Source: Flaccisagitta enflata (lineage: Eukaryota > Chaetognatha > Sagittoidea > Aphragmophora). From it: a stretch of 64,000 bases of DNA. The notes beneath the pieces were generated by a model. The model was not told the DNA's origin and made no database searches. It worked only from the letters and a program-made list of their open reading frames with translations. The DNA is taken from the NCBI GenBank assembly GCA_965153355.1, contig OZ231128.1:30814001-30878000 (forward strand). The letters are read 5' to 3'. Of the stretch, positions 48,591-62,279 are shown one piece after another. The first letter of the stretch is position 1. The number at the start of each line of letters is the position of its first letter. Position numbers and translations under genes: made by a program.

Positions 48591-49316
48591 ATTTACAAAT
48601 CCCAAAAAAAGGCGGCGCTTATTTGCTTTGAGGTTGACATACTATCAAAATGAAACCCGTTTCATCGTTTTTTTTTATTTCAATCTTTTTCAAAAAATTT
48701 TTCTGTTTGTATTTTAAAGTTTTCAAAAGGGGAGTTCATCACGTCACTACTTTAGTAAGATCGGAACATTTGACTTTTTCTTTTGAAGGTGTAAGAATTT
48801 GAGACCTTGTTTGAATTCTTTCTGTTGGGAAAACGAATGTCTTTAGAAACGTAGAACGAACTAAACTTCATGTTTAACGACCACACGGATCTGAAGACGA
48901 TTATCATTGCTAGAACAAGAGAGAAAAGTCAAATGGTAAGCAGGTGCAGGTGATCGGTGAGTATCACTTAATCTATTTGACCTTTCTGCCTTTTCTTCTC
49001 TTGGAATGGGACTTTCTTTTGGGCCCTGTTTCTTCAGATGCTTTTTTTTAATGAAAAAGTTTTTGAGTTGAACATACGTTGAGCCTGAGGCTGGAGATTA
49101 AGAAAAAAACTCAAGAAGCGACTTTTCAAATTTTCCTTTATTCTTTTCTTTTCTTTACAAAGCTCTAAGCTCATCGGCTAAGCAAGCCTTTGTATGCTCA
49201 CGAGATCACGCACAATGAAAAAGAATTGTAACAAAAATGATGTCTCAATTGATTGAGAAATGAGGATCCAATTGTAATTTATTCATCTTTGTTTATTATT
49301 CTTTGTAACACCGGAC

Positions 49317-49348
<32 letters not shown>

Positions 49349-49670
49349 TCAGACAGACAGACAGACAGAGAAACAAACAGAAAGACAGCGCAGCTGCTAA
49401 TTTCTCGGCTCTGAGGGGAAAAACTTCTGTTTCGTTTATATTATTTGAATTTCATCAGGGCCGGGGCTATTGAGGAAAACTGCCAACAACAAGTGACGAT
49501 CCGATATATACAAATAAAGTAAAATACACAAGTAGAAAGTACAGCGAACCTGACAACATCCACGACCCCGAAACGATAGCAGGCCGGCAGTGTTTATTCT
49601 ATGAGTGACAGACGGGGAGATATTTATCCTTCGTTCATCAGGAAGTTATGGATAACGGGTAATGAATTAG

Positions 49671-49788
49671 GAAGAAGAAGAAGAAGAAGAAGAAGAAGAA
49701 GAAGAAGAAGAAGAAGAAGAAGAAGAAGAAGAAGAAGAAGAAGAAGAAGAAGAAGAAGAAGAAGAAGAAGAAGAAGAAGAAGAAGAAG

Positions 49789-49842
<54 letters not shown>

Positions 49843-50019
49843 AACAACAAAACAAAAACAACAACAAAAACAACGACAAAAACAACAACAACAACAACAA
49901 CAACAAAAACATGAATAAGAACAAAAAAGGTCAAGATCAAGCAAATAGACAAATTCAAGAAACAGGACAAAAAGAACAAAAAGAAGAAGGAGCAAGAAGA
50001 AGAAGAAGAAGAAGAAGAA

Positions 50020-50050
<31 letters not shown>

Positions 50051-50165
50051 ATGAAGAAGAAGAAAAAGAAGAAGAAGAAGAAGAAGAAGAAGAAGAAGAC
50101 GAAGAAGAAGATGAAAAACGAAAAAAAAAAAAGAAGAAGAAGAAGAAGAAGAAGAAGAAGAAGAA
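49671..50165. repeat. (GAA)n-(CAA)n-(GAA)n trinucleotide block
   Basis: (GAA)about 40 at 49671-49790, (CAA)n at 49790-49915, then interrupted (GAA)n at 49990-50165. The 247-codon minus-strand frame is purely compositional. Confidence 0.95.
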
Positions 50166-50825
50166 TTGGGGAAAAATTTGACAAACTTAAAAGATAACGG
50201 GGAGAAGAGGGGAATGCAAGGGGGGATGTGGGGGTTAGTGTCGATGTTGAGACCACCGCGGAGCTGACTTTTTCTTTCTTTTTTTCAAATACGTTTATAC
50301 GTTGAGAGAGAAAGATGTTGTGAATAATCTGGTGGTGATTGGCGAGAGAAGCGCAAGTATCCGTCATTAGGGTAGGTCAATATGCGTTTTTGTCTCAGAT
50401 TGCCATGTAAGTTACGGAGGACATCCAACTTGAAAAATGATGAGTAATGGCAAAAAAATCCGCGTTCAAATCCTTGTATGTTCATTGTTCATAACACTTT
50501 TCGCTAACAAAAAGCACAATAGACGCTGTTGGGTTTAATTAGAGTCGCTGCTTGTCAGTAAATCTTCACTTAGTTAATAACGATTAACTACCTCACTTAA
50601 AGCATATCCACTTTTCTCTTATAACAAAAACATTTGTTTAAGCTAGGAAGTTTCAAGAGCAAATGTTTTCAACGGAACTTCCGTAACCTTAGTTGAGGAC
50701 TGACTGCATTATGCAAATTAGGGAAAAAGGAGATTGCATCAGGTTTCGGTGTTCACGTTCCTTCTCGATAGCGATCGTCGATTTCTGATTGTAGAGCACC
50801 GCTATCCTTTTGTTTAATTGATATG

Positions 50826-51000
50826 AGACTTTTTTCGTCCGTTCGTCCGTCTGTTGGTCCGTCGGTCCATCGGTCACACACGAGTGAAAACACGAAGAAC
50901 GCATTCTTTAATATTGCGGGTGTGATATATCATGTTGGGGGGGGGGGGGTTTCGCTGCTGCCCACCCGTCTGCGATGATAGCGCAACCCTGCGTTATTTG
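50826..51000 (+). mobile_element. (GTCY)n element, truncated
   Basis: Lacks the 5' palindrome. Keeps CGTCCGTTCGTCCGTC, the CCCACCCGTCTGCGATG block and a TAGCGCAACCCTGCGTTA end of subtype c. A run of G lies in the middle. Confidence 0.5.
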
Positions 51001-51005
51001 ATGAC

Positions 51006-52690
51006 AAGTTTCTGTGAACGGATATGTGCAATAACCACATTATACAAATTAGGGGATTTTTCTATTCGTACATTCGTACATTCGAAACTATTCATACATA
51101 ATATATATGAATTATATTCGTACATTCGTACATGTGAAACTATTCGTATATAATATATATGACAGACTGAACCAAATGAGAACACTTTTGTTTCATGCCA
51201 TTTTCTTCTAGTTTTTTGCATCTTTTTCATTCAATCTAAATCAAAAAATCTTTTCTCAGTATGTAAAATATATCCCCCTTGTACCTTTTTTAGAAGTGGC
51301 ATGCAGAATAGACATTAATACCAGTGATAAAATCTCAATGATTCAAAGACATTGAGTAAAAATTGGATATTTGAGGACCAAAAATTTTAAACGTCAATTT
51401 TTCCCCACTATTACTGACTAGGTAGGGGTGATTTGATTCAGTTTTTCACCAACATCTACTCAAACTAATCACAAAGTAACATTAGTTTTTTTGCCACCAT
51501 AATTGGGCCATTTTTGGAGTCTTAAATTGCTATCATATAAAAAATGTCAGTTGACAAAGAAAACATAAAAAAAATGACAAAACATTTATTAATATTTTTC
51601 AAGGGACTTCCTATTGGAGTAAAAGGTTGAAATTTTAACCGTAGTTAAGGGGGACACCCAACTACCTACATATCAAATTTCATAACATTTGGTCAATGTT
51701 AAGTATGGTTTTTACTGATTTTTCTAATCTTTACAGGGTAATTTCATAATTTGGAAAAAAACATTTTAAAAACGGTGAATAACAAATCTCAATCATGGAT
51801 GAAAATTTTGCATTTTCAAAAAAATCAGACCTTAGAAAAAGTATTTTAGGAAGGTCTGATTTTTTTGGTTTTTTCGATTTTTCACTTTCCATGCAAATTT
51901 GTTATTCACCGTTTTGCTATGTTTTATCAATTTTCAACTATAGTCAAGAAGCTTGACAGCAGGAACTGAAATATAAGTCCAAAATTGCCAAAAATCTCTG
52001 GAACATCATTAATCAAGATATTTTTTCATGCTGAACACGAATCTGATCTTCATTTATAAACAATCATTTGGCATCCCTTTCAAAAATCAGTTTTTTTTGC
52101 TATTTTTTTGATAAATTACCCTTTTTTGCTAATTTTAGTGAATTATTATGTCCCGGTTGAGTTTTTCTTTTGATCCCCGAGAGAACTGAGTTAAAATCAC
52201 TCTCTGAAAAACTTTCATGGTCCTAATTAGATCATTAAAGACAAAAAACAGGTCAAGTATGGGTTAAAATGGCCAAAAATGGCTCAAAATGGCCAAAAAT
52301 CACGTTTTTTTGTAAGTGTCATAGTTATTCAGATTTTTTTCAACAAAGCATACTCAACCTAATTAGTACTTGAATGAATGTGCTTATCAAGAGCATGCCG
52401 GTGTTATAACTGGCCAAAAACAGACCAAAAATGGGCCAAAATGGTCAAAATCTGTATCTTTGTCTAAAAATAGCTGTAATTTTTTTATTTGATGAGATTT
52501 TGCATTAATTGTTTATGTTAATTACCCATTTTAACATGTACTATCAGGTGAATCATGCATTTTTAGAAGAAAAAATGTTTGATTTTTGCCCCTGGTGTAA
52601 CTGAAGTGTCACGATAACTTTCATCGTGTCATATGAACAATATTCGTCAACAAATGGGTTGTGACAAAGCATACATACACGCAGCAAGTT
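51006..52690. other. AT-rich stretch with a local hairpin
   Basis: No gene. A hairpin pairs AAAACGGTGAATAACAAATC (about 51769) with GCAAATTTGTTATTCACCGT (about 51893). Scattered AAAATGGCC words near 52270 resemble the 16.9-kb array unit. Confidence 0.5.
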
Positions 52691-52697
52691 AAAAGAA

Positions 52698-52935
52698 AAC
52701 AAGGCCGGATACACGGCTACCCCATTCGCGTGCGGGTGGGCAGGGGCCATAATTGAGGTCAGTTGAGCATTTGGGCCGGAGCAGTAAGGCCAAAAACCCC
52801 AACGCCGAAAAAGTAAAGTGTGACGGACGGACGGAAGGACAGACGGACGGACGGACGGACGGACCGACAGACGGACCGACCGACGGCTGGACCGACAAAG
52901 CGGGGTGTAGAGTTGCGTAACACGCGACTAAAAAA
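52698..52935 (-). mobile_element. (GTCY)n element, subtype a, full length
   Basis: AACAAGGCCGGATACACGG ... GCGGGTGGGCAGGGGCC ... (GGAC)n ... GGGGTGTAGAGTTGCGTAACACGCGACTAAAAA written here in parts; both stems are intact. 238 bp. Confidence 0.78.
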
Positions 52936-53186
52936 AGTTGAATGAGAAATCCGATGAAGATTAAGTGAAATTTCACTAAGACTAGAAGAGTGATTCGAGT
53001 TGAATCAACACAGAATTTCCCGTCCAACCAATACCATTCAAAAAGCGGGAATTTCTCATTGCAATAATTTCTGTTATGGACTCGTAACCAAGTGACTTCC
53101 GTAATTCGTGCGTACTTTCCCAACGGTGAAAACCGAAAATCTTTCTTATGCAATCATTGCGTCTTAGCGTATAGTAGCGTCTTCAA

Positions 53187-53592
<406 letters not shown>

Positions 53593-53627
53593 GAAGATAT
53601 GGGAGATAAAAGCATGAAACGAAAAAA

Positions 53628-53766
53628 ACAAGGCCGGATAACACCATCCGTTACAGGAGCAGTAATGCAAAAACCGATCGCAATTTAGAAATGTGACCGA
53701 CGGACCGACGGACCGACGGACGGATGGACCGACCGACACGGCAAGGAGTCGTGTCCGCGACTAAAA
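53628..53766 (-). mobile_element. (GTCY)n element, short subtype
   Basis: AACAAGGCCGGATAACACC ... AGGAGCAGTAATGC ... GACCGACGGACCGACGG ... GTGTCCGCGACTAAAAA. Similar in layout to the copy at 62787. It directly follows a (GAAA)n tract. Confidence 0.7.
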
Positions 53767-55383
53767 AGGTAAAGAAGCGGTGCGGGAAACACGAGGGAAG
53801 GAAAGGAAAAAATATTTAGCACACATGAAGAATAACATTTTATAGATGAAAAAAGTTAATCCGCATTCTGATCTAATCGCCAACGTGAAAAAATTGACTG
53901 CTTCGCTTTTCTTGTCACTCTGCATAGCCTCTCTGAACGCTACTGCACGTAGACTGCTTAACAGATGACTGCTTAAGTTCGCGTTACATAAAATGGGTAT
54001 AGAAACATGCTGTTGGAGATTTTAGAGGGGAAAATTGTCTTACCGAACTGGTTAAATCGGAGAGGAAACTCAGTTCAATTTTTTTCAAGATTTTTTTTCC
54101 ATTTTGTGAACGATGAAGATACAAGGAGTTGAAGGTCGCGCAAGGTCTCAATCTTTCACAAATTGCATCTCGAGTGTTTCTGCCAACTTACATGAAGATA
54201 CATCAAGGTTCGTAATATGACCTTCCCTAATCCGTCATGTTCGACATGAGCTAATGAACGGACGACATGCTACTTGCATGCTGTCTTTACGAGTGAAATG
54301 AAACAATTTGCTACAAGTACAATGACCAATCGCCAATGAACAAAGAGCTCAAAGATAGAAAGTTAATTGATTCAATGATTATAAAAATGTCGGAGGTGCG
54401 GTAGTTAATTTTGGGGATGTGGAGAAGAGGTGCGTGGCACCTTTTCCGCGGGTGCGCCGTCTAAAAGCGCCGTGGCACGTCTTAGCTGTTTAAATAGAGA
54501 TTAGTTACAATTAAATTCGACTTCCCCCACAAACTAGATGGCTTAAAATGGGCTTAAACCGTCAAGATTTCAAGAGGTACAGATGAGCGACAGATACGAG
54601 AAATCTAGACCGTTCATCTGTTACAAATAATAGTACTGAAAAAGAAAACATTGCTATTAATGATAACCCATTCAGATTTGGAGAAGTCAGAGATTTGTTA
54701 CCGTTATTAGTAAAATTCTTTTCCACTAGACTAGGCTAGAATTTTCATAACATTTCCTTTTAATTGAGGCGCTTAGGCGCACCCGTGGATCCTTGTATGT
54801 ATTTCTGGGTTAGAAATAAAAAGCATCTTTGTCAAGTTGGTCATGCATTTAGTTGTTTTTTTTTTTTTTTTTTTTAGTTAAATTAATTTTCACACTTCCT
54901 TCGAAGCGAAGAATGAGGAATGATTAACAAATAACGACGATGGTTTCGAGACATTTACAGACGCCACTTAAACTAAATTTGGTCTCTAACACCTTTCAAT
55001 TGAAACGATATAATTACAATTATGTGACATTTGTATTCTTACTCACGATGACGTTTGTGTGTGTTCCCGAGTGATGCCTTGTCTCTGTTAAAGTGTTGAT
55101 ACAGTGGAACCCCGCTCCAACGGACCCGGTTTTAACGGAATTCCACCTTTAACATATGTTGTTTCTTAGTCTTCAAATTTTCTTTTTATTTCTTATATTT
55201 GCTAAAACAGAATTCCGCTTTTAACTCATAAAATTTATTGGTTCCCTGAAATCCGTTAGAGCGGGATTTAATTGTATCTTCCTTAGGCAACGGTCCCAAA
55301 CTTCCAATGGGTACGAAGACCCGTTAGACACAAGAGGGAATACGTTGATCTGTACCTCTTGTCCTCACTCGCGCTGTCAGTCT
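53767..55383. other. no recognisable feature
   Basis: Mixed composition. A short inverted match around 55120-55275 (TTTAACGG..AATTCC / GGAATT..CCGTTAGAGCGGG) may be a relic MITE. Confidence 0.4.
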
Positions 55384-55406
55384 GTCTGTCTCTCTCTGTC
55401 TCTCTC

Positions 55407-55489
<83 letters not shown>
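55384..55489. repeat. (CT)n microsatellite
   Basis: About 50 CT units with a few CTGT near the left end. Confidence 0.95.
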
Positions 55490-55493
<4 letters not shown>

Positions 55494-56268
55494 CCCCCTC
55501 CATCCCTGCCCATCGACATAGTTCAAGCTTGAAAGCAGCTGCTTTTTTTCCCTACGAATGATTGTCATTTGGCCTTCAAGAAGAATAAAGACGGGTACTA
55601 GCAATCCAGCTGGCCTTGACTGAGTTTTTGCATCCGAGGTCGGTAGACGATAGTAGTAAGAAATTTTCGGTCCTGCCGCCAAACCCGGAGCCCTTAAACC
55701 GGACAAAGCATCATCAAGAGTCAAGAGGAGTAAAGCGCCGATTTGAAAGACCAAGTCTTTTTGGTTTTAGAATGCAGCCCTTAAAAACAACCCCAGAGAG
55801 AAACACTTTGCGTTGTTCAATCTATCTGTCCGATGACACTTAGCATAGTCAGAATATATGTTTCCCTTTATAACTTCGGCGCACAAGAAAATGAAGAAAT
55901 TCCAGTAGCAGTAAATTCCTCTTCCCCCCCCCCCTTCCCCCCGCCAGGCGAATTTTGATATCGGATGTGGCTTTTTAACACCTTTTTCAAATTATCATTT
56001 TCCATTGTAGAGTTGACCATGTTCGCGTTTCTACCCGAACGAGGCATTAGATACCTTCAACTCGCTAATTCCCAGAATAAGCATTTAACTCCCGATTCTC
56101 TCAACCCTACGTTCATTTTATTTAACATTTTTAGGTCAGGCAAAATAATTTCTTTCTTTTCTCCGCACCTGCAAAATGTGTGAGCCAAAAATAGTCGCAA
56201 AAGCGTTAGATGGTCAGTGGTACCCATGACCTGTTTACATAAGTTGTGCTGGAGGTTGATAAGGGAGC

Positions 56269-56596
56269 AGGGCAGCGACCCCAAGGGGTTCAATGACCTA
56301 TGCTTTCACACATATGAAGAATATCTTCCTCCTCCCTCTCCATCCGTCTATCCTTTTCCTTGAAACTGAGATTTGAGCCTCAAAGATGAGATATGGGCCT
56401 CCAGGCTAGGAACTAGGCCTGGAGGTTAGGATTTGAGCCTCGAGGCTAGGACTTGGGCCTCGAAGCTTGTATTTAGGCTTCAACTTGAGTCAGGGGGGGG
56501 GGTGGACATAGAAGGAGGAGCAGGAAAAGGAGGAGGAGGACGAAAAAACCCATATGTGTGATGGCATAGGTCATCGACCACTTCGGGCCGCTGCCC
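56269..56596. mobile_element. foldback element S, copy 3
   Basis: GGCAGCGACCCCAAGGGGTT..GACCTATGC..CACATATG pairs with CATATGTGTGATGGCATAGGTC..CTTCGGGCCGCTGCC. Core of about six 21-bp units (TAGGATTTGAGCCTCGAGGC). Left flank AATAGTCGCAAAAGCGTTAG..GGTCAGTGGTACCC. Confidence 0.78.
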
Positions 56597-58085
56597 AAAA
56601 CGGAGTTGTAATGAGCATGTGTCCCGAACACTTCAAAATAGCAAGCATAAGTAGCTTCTAAATATAACTATTAACATTATCGTGACCCGCACTGTAGTCG
56701 GAACACATCGTTGAGGAATCAAATTACATCATTGAGTTTTTATGTTTATTCACCGAACCACATGATCATTACAACTCCTTTTTTTGGCAAACAAATTTCG
56801 ACTCAGGAAGACCAGAAGCGAAACACACATTTTGCAGGTGCGGAGAAAAGAAAGAAATAATTCAAATTATGGACAAATTCAGCAACAGACTCACACTTTG
56901 CCTTCAAAAAATCACATTTTTAGAATCAGATATTTCTGGTTGACTATGAGAGAATCGTTAGCCTTGATGTCCGGGGGTCGGGATTTGAGTGTTGCCGAAG
57001 CTTAATGGCCCCCCTATCTCCTCCCCCCCCACCAGGCCACCCAAGGGGGGGGGGGTAGTGGGGAAATTTTTTTTTGAAAAAAAGTTAGTCTGAATCGATT
57101 TAGAATTGTCTAAAACGTTTAAAAACCTCGTGTTCAAAAAATTGAAATTTTTATCACTTTTGACTTTTTTTCATAAGTCCGTGCATAAGTGGGGGTAGTG
57201 ACTAGCGGGTGTCCTCCTCCCCCTAGGTTGGTCTCGTCTATCTGAAAGCTTCACGATTCACTCGCGTAAACTGGGTGTTTCTAAGTGAGTTTTCATACAG
57301 TTTCCTGTGTATTGTTTGAAAAATTCACAAGATATCTCTATTGATGTGGGCCGATAAGCCAGATCTACGATTTTTGCGTAAATTGTAGAAAAACCGTAGT
57401 TGTCCGAAATTCAATTATTTTCCCTTTGAGTGTATAAACACGAACAAAAAAAGCGGAATTCATCTTGTATGCGATCCACTGATTAGGGCCAACCAGTGTA
57501 GGGCCGTTGCTTTTAAAATTAACACTTTTTATGAAAAAATTTGATAGTAATCTTAAGTAAACGTGGATGGGACAATTAAATTGTAGAAAAACCGTAATTG
57601 TCCGAAATTCAAGATTTTATCATTTCTCTTCCCTCTTTGAATTTTTTCACGCGATTTTTTTTTGGATGTCTTTCTTGTGAAATGGGGGCGCAACCGAGCC
57701 CATATTTGTCCACTCTCTCACCCATTATGGGGATAAAAATAACTTTTTACGCCATTCCCTTCAAATTTGTCCGAATTCTCGTTCTTTTCCTCAATCACTC
57801 TCAGGCGCTAAAAAAGTTCAAATTTGAACAGTTCATGTGTTCGGCAAGACAATATCTATCAAATATGACCAAACGGCCATGATGACTTTAAATGGTCGAT
57901 AAAACAACTCAATGGGCCTCAAGAAAAGGGATATTTAAGAACTGTTACAATTTGTTACAGGAAAATAGACAGCGAACGCCACCTTGGGTGGACACGTTTT
58001 CTGAGGATAAAAAAAAGTCTGCCTTTTTTCACGACCAAATTTTTAAGCAATTATACCCTCCCCAACATTTGATAGCAATAATATA
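56597..58085. other. no gene recognised
   Basis: Contains a repeat of the 35-bp segment TTTTGCAGGTGCGGAGAAAA (56836) inverted relative to 56144-56180, and two copies of AATTGTAGAAAAACCGTA (57380, 57580). Confidence 0.4.
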
Positions 58086-58437
58086 AATTGCAAGTTCCAC
58101 ATGATCTGATATTGCCATGTCAGCCTTGCGTTAGTCTTGGAAAGTAGACATGTGAGCCTCTTGCTGAAATCGTCCTTATAACATCATTAAAATTTCGAGC
58201 GGCGGCGGAGGGAGTAAAGGGCGGCGGACCTGTGATCCAGTCCCTAGTACGAAAACACATTGCAACACAACAAGAGTCTCTTTTCTTTTCTCGGGCCCGC
58301 TTTCTTCCTTTTTTCAGGCAGTAGTCTTGATGGGAGCGGCGTCCTATATTCCGCAAGGGGTTTTGTTTCTCCGTTGCTTCTACATTTGATGTCATCCAAT
58401 TGATTGGCGATATCGGTAATTGATGATACAGCGGCGC

Positions 58438-58439
58438 TT

Positions 58440-58514
<75 letters not shown>
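58438..58514. repeat. (CT)n microsatellite
   Basis: About 36 CT units. On the minus strand it opens in frame into the open stretch discussed under findings. Confidence 0.95.
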
Positions 58515-58517
<3 letters not shown>

Positions 58518-58700
58518 TTACTTCTCACAACCCTGTCTTCCACTTTTTAAAAAGGAAAAAAAATTCAATCTCCCAACCCTGGAATGTTTCACTTTCTCTT
58601 TTTTCACTTTTCCGACTCCTGTTAACAATTTTTGAAAAGTCTTGGGAAGGATTTTTTTTTCTTTTTTGTTATTCACCACGAGGGTCGAGAAGGGGGGATG

Positions 58701-58735
<35 letters not shown>

Positions 58736-58824
58736 TTGCTTTATTACCTCTCATGCTTTCTCTACCAGATGTAAATATTTTTCCAACCTTTTGTTTCTGG
58801 AGAAAGAAAAGAAAATGAAAGTAA

Positions 58825-59010
58825 AACAAAGCCGGATACACGGCTACCCTAGTCGCGTGCTGGTGGGCAGGAGCAATGCTGAAAAAGGTCATTGGGGCAT
58901 CTGGGCAGGAGCCGTATGCTCAAAAAGCTAAAAAACGCCGAGAAAGTAAAAAGGGGACCAACCAACGGACCGACCGACGGACCGACATAGCGGGGTATAG
59001 AGTCGCGTGG
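58825..59010 (-). mobile_element. (GTCY)n element, 3' end truncated
   Basis: AACAAAGCCGGATACACGG ... GTGGGCAGGAGCAATG ... GACCGACCGACGG ... GTATAGAGTCGCGTGG; the final palindrome arm and A-run are missing where a TA-flanked MITE follows at 59022. Confidence 0.65.
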
Positions 59011-59021
59011 TTCAATCAATA

Positions 59022-59797
59022 CAGGGAATACCGCGCCAACCGGGACAAGAGAAAACAACATATTTTCTCTTCTGAAAATGACAAATTTGATTTGAAAACA
59101 GATTCTGGTAGATCTTTTAAACCGATTTTATATCATTAAGAAAAATCATAACTGAATAGTACACTGAAAGCACACGAAAAGATGAAAAAAAGCTAAAATT
59201 TGACAAATTTCTTGTAATTTTTTCCAAAAAATTGTGAAGTACTTTAATCATACACTTCTTTTGTTTACTATTGCAACAAATATTGGATTAGAAAACTTGG
59301 CTTTGTCTTAAATTGAATTGGGAATCAATATAGTTTTATGAAAAAGCTTTAAAAACTGATATCTGGGTTTCTTTCGTTGAAATTTTTCACTCAATTGAAG
59401 AAAAAAAATCAAAAATCCAACTTTTTTATCAAGAAAATTGGTTAAATTTTCAAAAATTATTAAAAGTAGGCAATATGAACGGTGGAGTATGAAACTATAT
59501 CGAATTATCTATCATTCAAGACCTATCCCAGCATAGTAGCTCGATTTGTTTAGATTTGGCAAGAGTATGAAGAAATGTTGTTAAAACATCACAATCGCAA
59601 ATTTTTGCAATTTCAGATCTCATGATTTACATGAAAAGTAATACTAAGGCCAAAGTATTGGTCTCACCATGACAAAGTTTACAGATAACAAAATCGGTTC
59701 TAAAGCTCTCTCTGGAACTGTTGTCAGAATTGATCCACCATTTTTAGATGCAGAGATATGTCGTTTTCTTTCGTCCCGGTAGGCGGGGTATTCCCTG
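59022..59797. mobile_element. TA-flanked MITE (CAGGGAATACC termini)
   Basis: CAGGGAATACCGCGCCAACC..GGGACAAGAGAAAAC pairs with TTTTCTTTCGTCCCGG..AGGCGGGGTATTCCCTG; TA on both flanks; 776 bp. Follows a truncated (GTCY)n element. Confidence 0.8.
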
Positions 59798-59933
59798 TAG
59801 ATACGATGACTTAAAGCAATATTTTTGATGGGGCACTCAGTCAACCGCTGAGTTTGTTCGTATTCACTTATCAACAGTAAGTGCAAAAAAATGGAAATTT
59901 GTTAATCCATTTGTAATTTAAGTGTCATCGTTA

Positions 59934-60380
59934 CACGCCGTATTTTTTAAAAGAACACAGTTTTTTGAAGTGAGGCTCAGCGTTCTTATTTTTTTTTCTA
60001 ATTATCAGGCTCAAACGTTCTTAACCTATTCTTATTTATGTAGCTTTGAAGATTCTTTATCATAGTTGCTAGCCATTCATGTACAATAAAATGGATATAT
60101 TTCATTCTCAATCCATATAAAATTTTGTTTTTATAAACTATGAAATGAAAAAAATTTAAATGATAAAGGTAATGAATAAAGGTAAAGGTAAATAATTTGG
60201 GATGAAGGATTTTGTACAATTTTCTTTGATTGTTTCCCTAAAAAATCATATAAAAGTGTATTTTAGAATATATTCATATTAAAATCTGAGCCTGAGCATG
60301 TTCTTAGGATGTTCTTATTTTTTCAGCAAATCTGAGGCTGATGTTCTTATAAACAGTGTTCTTAGACAAAATACAGCGTG
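59934..60380. mobile_element. Tc1/mariner-like MITE, family U, copy 2
   Basis: CACGCCGTATTTTTTAAAAG to TTAGACAAAATACAGCGTG with TA flanks, 447 bp. TIRs of about 35 bp. The uninterrupted reference for copy 1. Confidence 0.85.
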
Positions 60381-60535
60381 TAGGTATACAAGTGCTCACC
60401 GTGAACAGGGCCATTTCTCTCTCTCTCTCTCTCTCTCTGCTTGACGGAATTATTGGAAGTTCGTTAAACAAGAGGCAGGAAAGCCAAAAAAATGAGAAAC
60501 AAAGAAAGAGGAGCCGCCAAAAGGAAAGAATAAAA

Positions 60536-60635
60536 AAAAAGAAAAGAAAAGAAAAGAAAAGAAAAGAAAAGAAAAGAAAAGAAAAGAAAAGAAAAGAAAA
60601 GAAAAGAAAAGAAAAGAAAAGAAAAGAAAAAAAAA
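60536..60635. repeat. (GAAAA)n microsatellite
   Basis: About 18 GAAAA units, nearly perfect. Confidence 0.95.
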
Positions 60636-61089
60636 AGAAAGGAAAAACGAGCGGAAGAAATGAGAGAAATTTAGAAGTTTCGTGGCGAAATGTCATCTGC
60701 CAAGAATCACGGCTCATCGATGGAAAATAATTAACCATTTAATATGATTATTAAGCTTTACAAGTGACGAGGAGCGCTAAAGGCCTTTTTCTTTTCTTTC
60801 TTTTTGTTATCTAACTTTCTTTTTCAGATTGTTTTTTTTTCTTTTTCATCTTCTTTTAGTTTTCCTTTTTTTTTAAATTTTTTTTTGTCTTCATGATTTC
60901 AGCGCTGAATAGCTTTGAGATCACCGATAGGAAAATGTTTACATTCGGTTTATTTTTCTAGTCAGAAGCCAACATTTTTTTTCTGTGTGTCTATTAGCAG
61001 ATGTCACCAATCGTTGAGGGCATTCCGGATTGTTTGGTGACCTTAGAATGTGTGTGAACCGTCTCATGTCTGGGTCATTAATGCGGTAG

Positions 61090-61090
61090 G

Positions 61091-61179
<89 letters not shown>

Positions 61180-61221
61180 ACTTTCGTGGTTGTTATTGTT
61201 GTTGCTGTTGTTGTTATTGTT

Positions 61222-61255
<34 letters not shown>

Positions 61256-61256
61256 T
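61090..61256. repeat. (GTT)n microsatellite with GTTATT interruptions
   Basis: About 30 GTT units, a short non-repeat break (ACTTTCGTG), then more GTT/ATT units. Confidence 0.95.
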
Positions 61257-61829
61257 TTGTTTTGTTTTTGTTTTTTTAGAGAGACAAACAGAGAAACAGA
61301 GACAAACAGATAGACAAAGGAAGAGAAAAATAGAGAAATGAGCATGTAGGCACTCGCAATTACCCTTATTTACACTTGTTTCAAATACGAATCATGGCAT
61401 CATTACAAAGGTACATGTACAGCGGAACAGTTTTCCGCACATTCTTTTTTATTGGTTTGGGGGGGAGGGTTTAAGTGAAGAAAAATGGGAATTGGACTCG
61501 GAAGATTAAGGCCAAAAAAAAGGGGGGGGGGGATTAAGATGAGGGCCAAAGGGCGAAAGCGAAATCCGATGGCTACCAAGACTCGCGGCGTGAGAATGGA
61601 GGAGATGACAGCTTCAGACGGGAAAAAAATGAAGTTGAAAGAAAAAGATTCGGGGCGCATGACAATGTGAATTATACATCGGTTGTTCCATCCGTCGGTC
61701 TGTCTATGTCTATGTCTTGTAAAAATGCCTTTGTAACGCGTTCCCCCCCTCATGTGCCATTACATCGTTCCCACTCTCCCAGTCTTTTAATTTATGTTCA
61801 TTTATTCGTTCATCCGTTCAGTATCTATT

Positions 61830-61906
61830 CATTCATTCATTCATTCATTCATTCATTCATTCACACTCACTCACTCTCTGTCTCGGTCTCTCTCGGTCTC
61901 TCTCTC

Positions 61907-61954
<48 letters not shown>
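61830..61954. repeat. (CATT)n and (CT)n tracts
   Basis: (CATT)8 at 61830-61862, then CTCGGTCT units and (CT)n at 61912-61954. Confidence 0.92.
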
Positions 61955-61956
<2 letters not shown>

Positions 61957-62279
61957 GTCTTCCATAAGAATATCACTGAATGTATATATTTACACCTTAA
62001 TTCATTTTTTAAGAATTTCATTTTGTCATCATGAGGGCGCTTTTTGTTTTTCCTATATGAGTGATTAATGTCCTGACCATATGCGGAATGAGCGGATATG
62101 CATTCCTGGGCCGCGGCAATGTGAGGTCCGAATATAGTTACAAGATGAAAAAAATTCAAAAATCAAAAAAATTTTCTTTGCCAATCGTTAAACGCGAGTT
62201 ACCATTAATGCCATTGATGTTTACGGGTTTTTTTTTATTAATTACGAATACAAGCGTGTGTGGAGCGTAGGCTTTTTGT

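Noticed and set aside
49624-50367. 247-codon minus-strand frame
   Set aside because: Poly-Leu, poly-Phe and poly-Val from (GAA)n and (CAA)n tracts.
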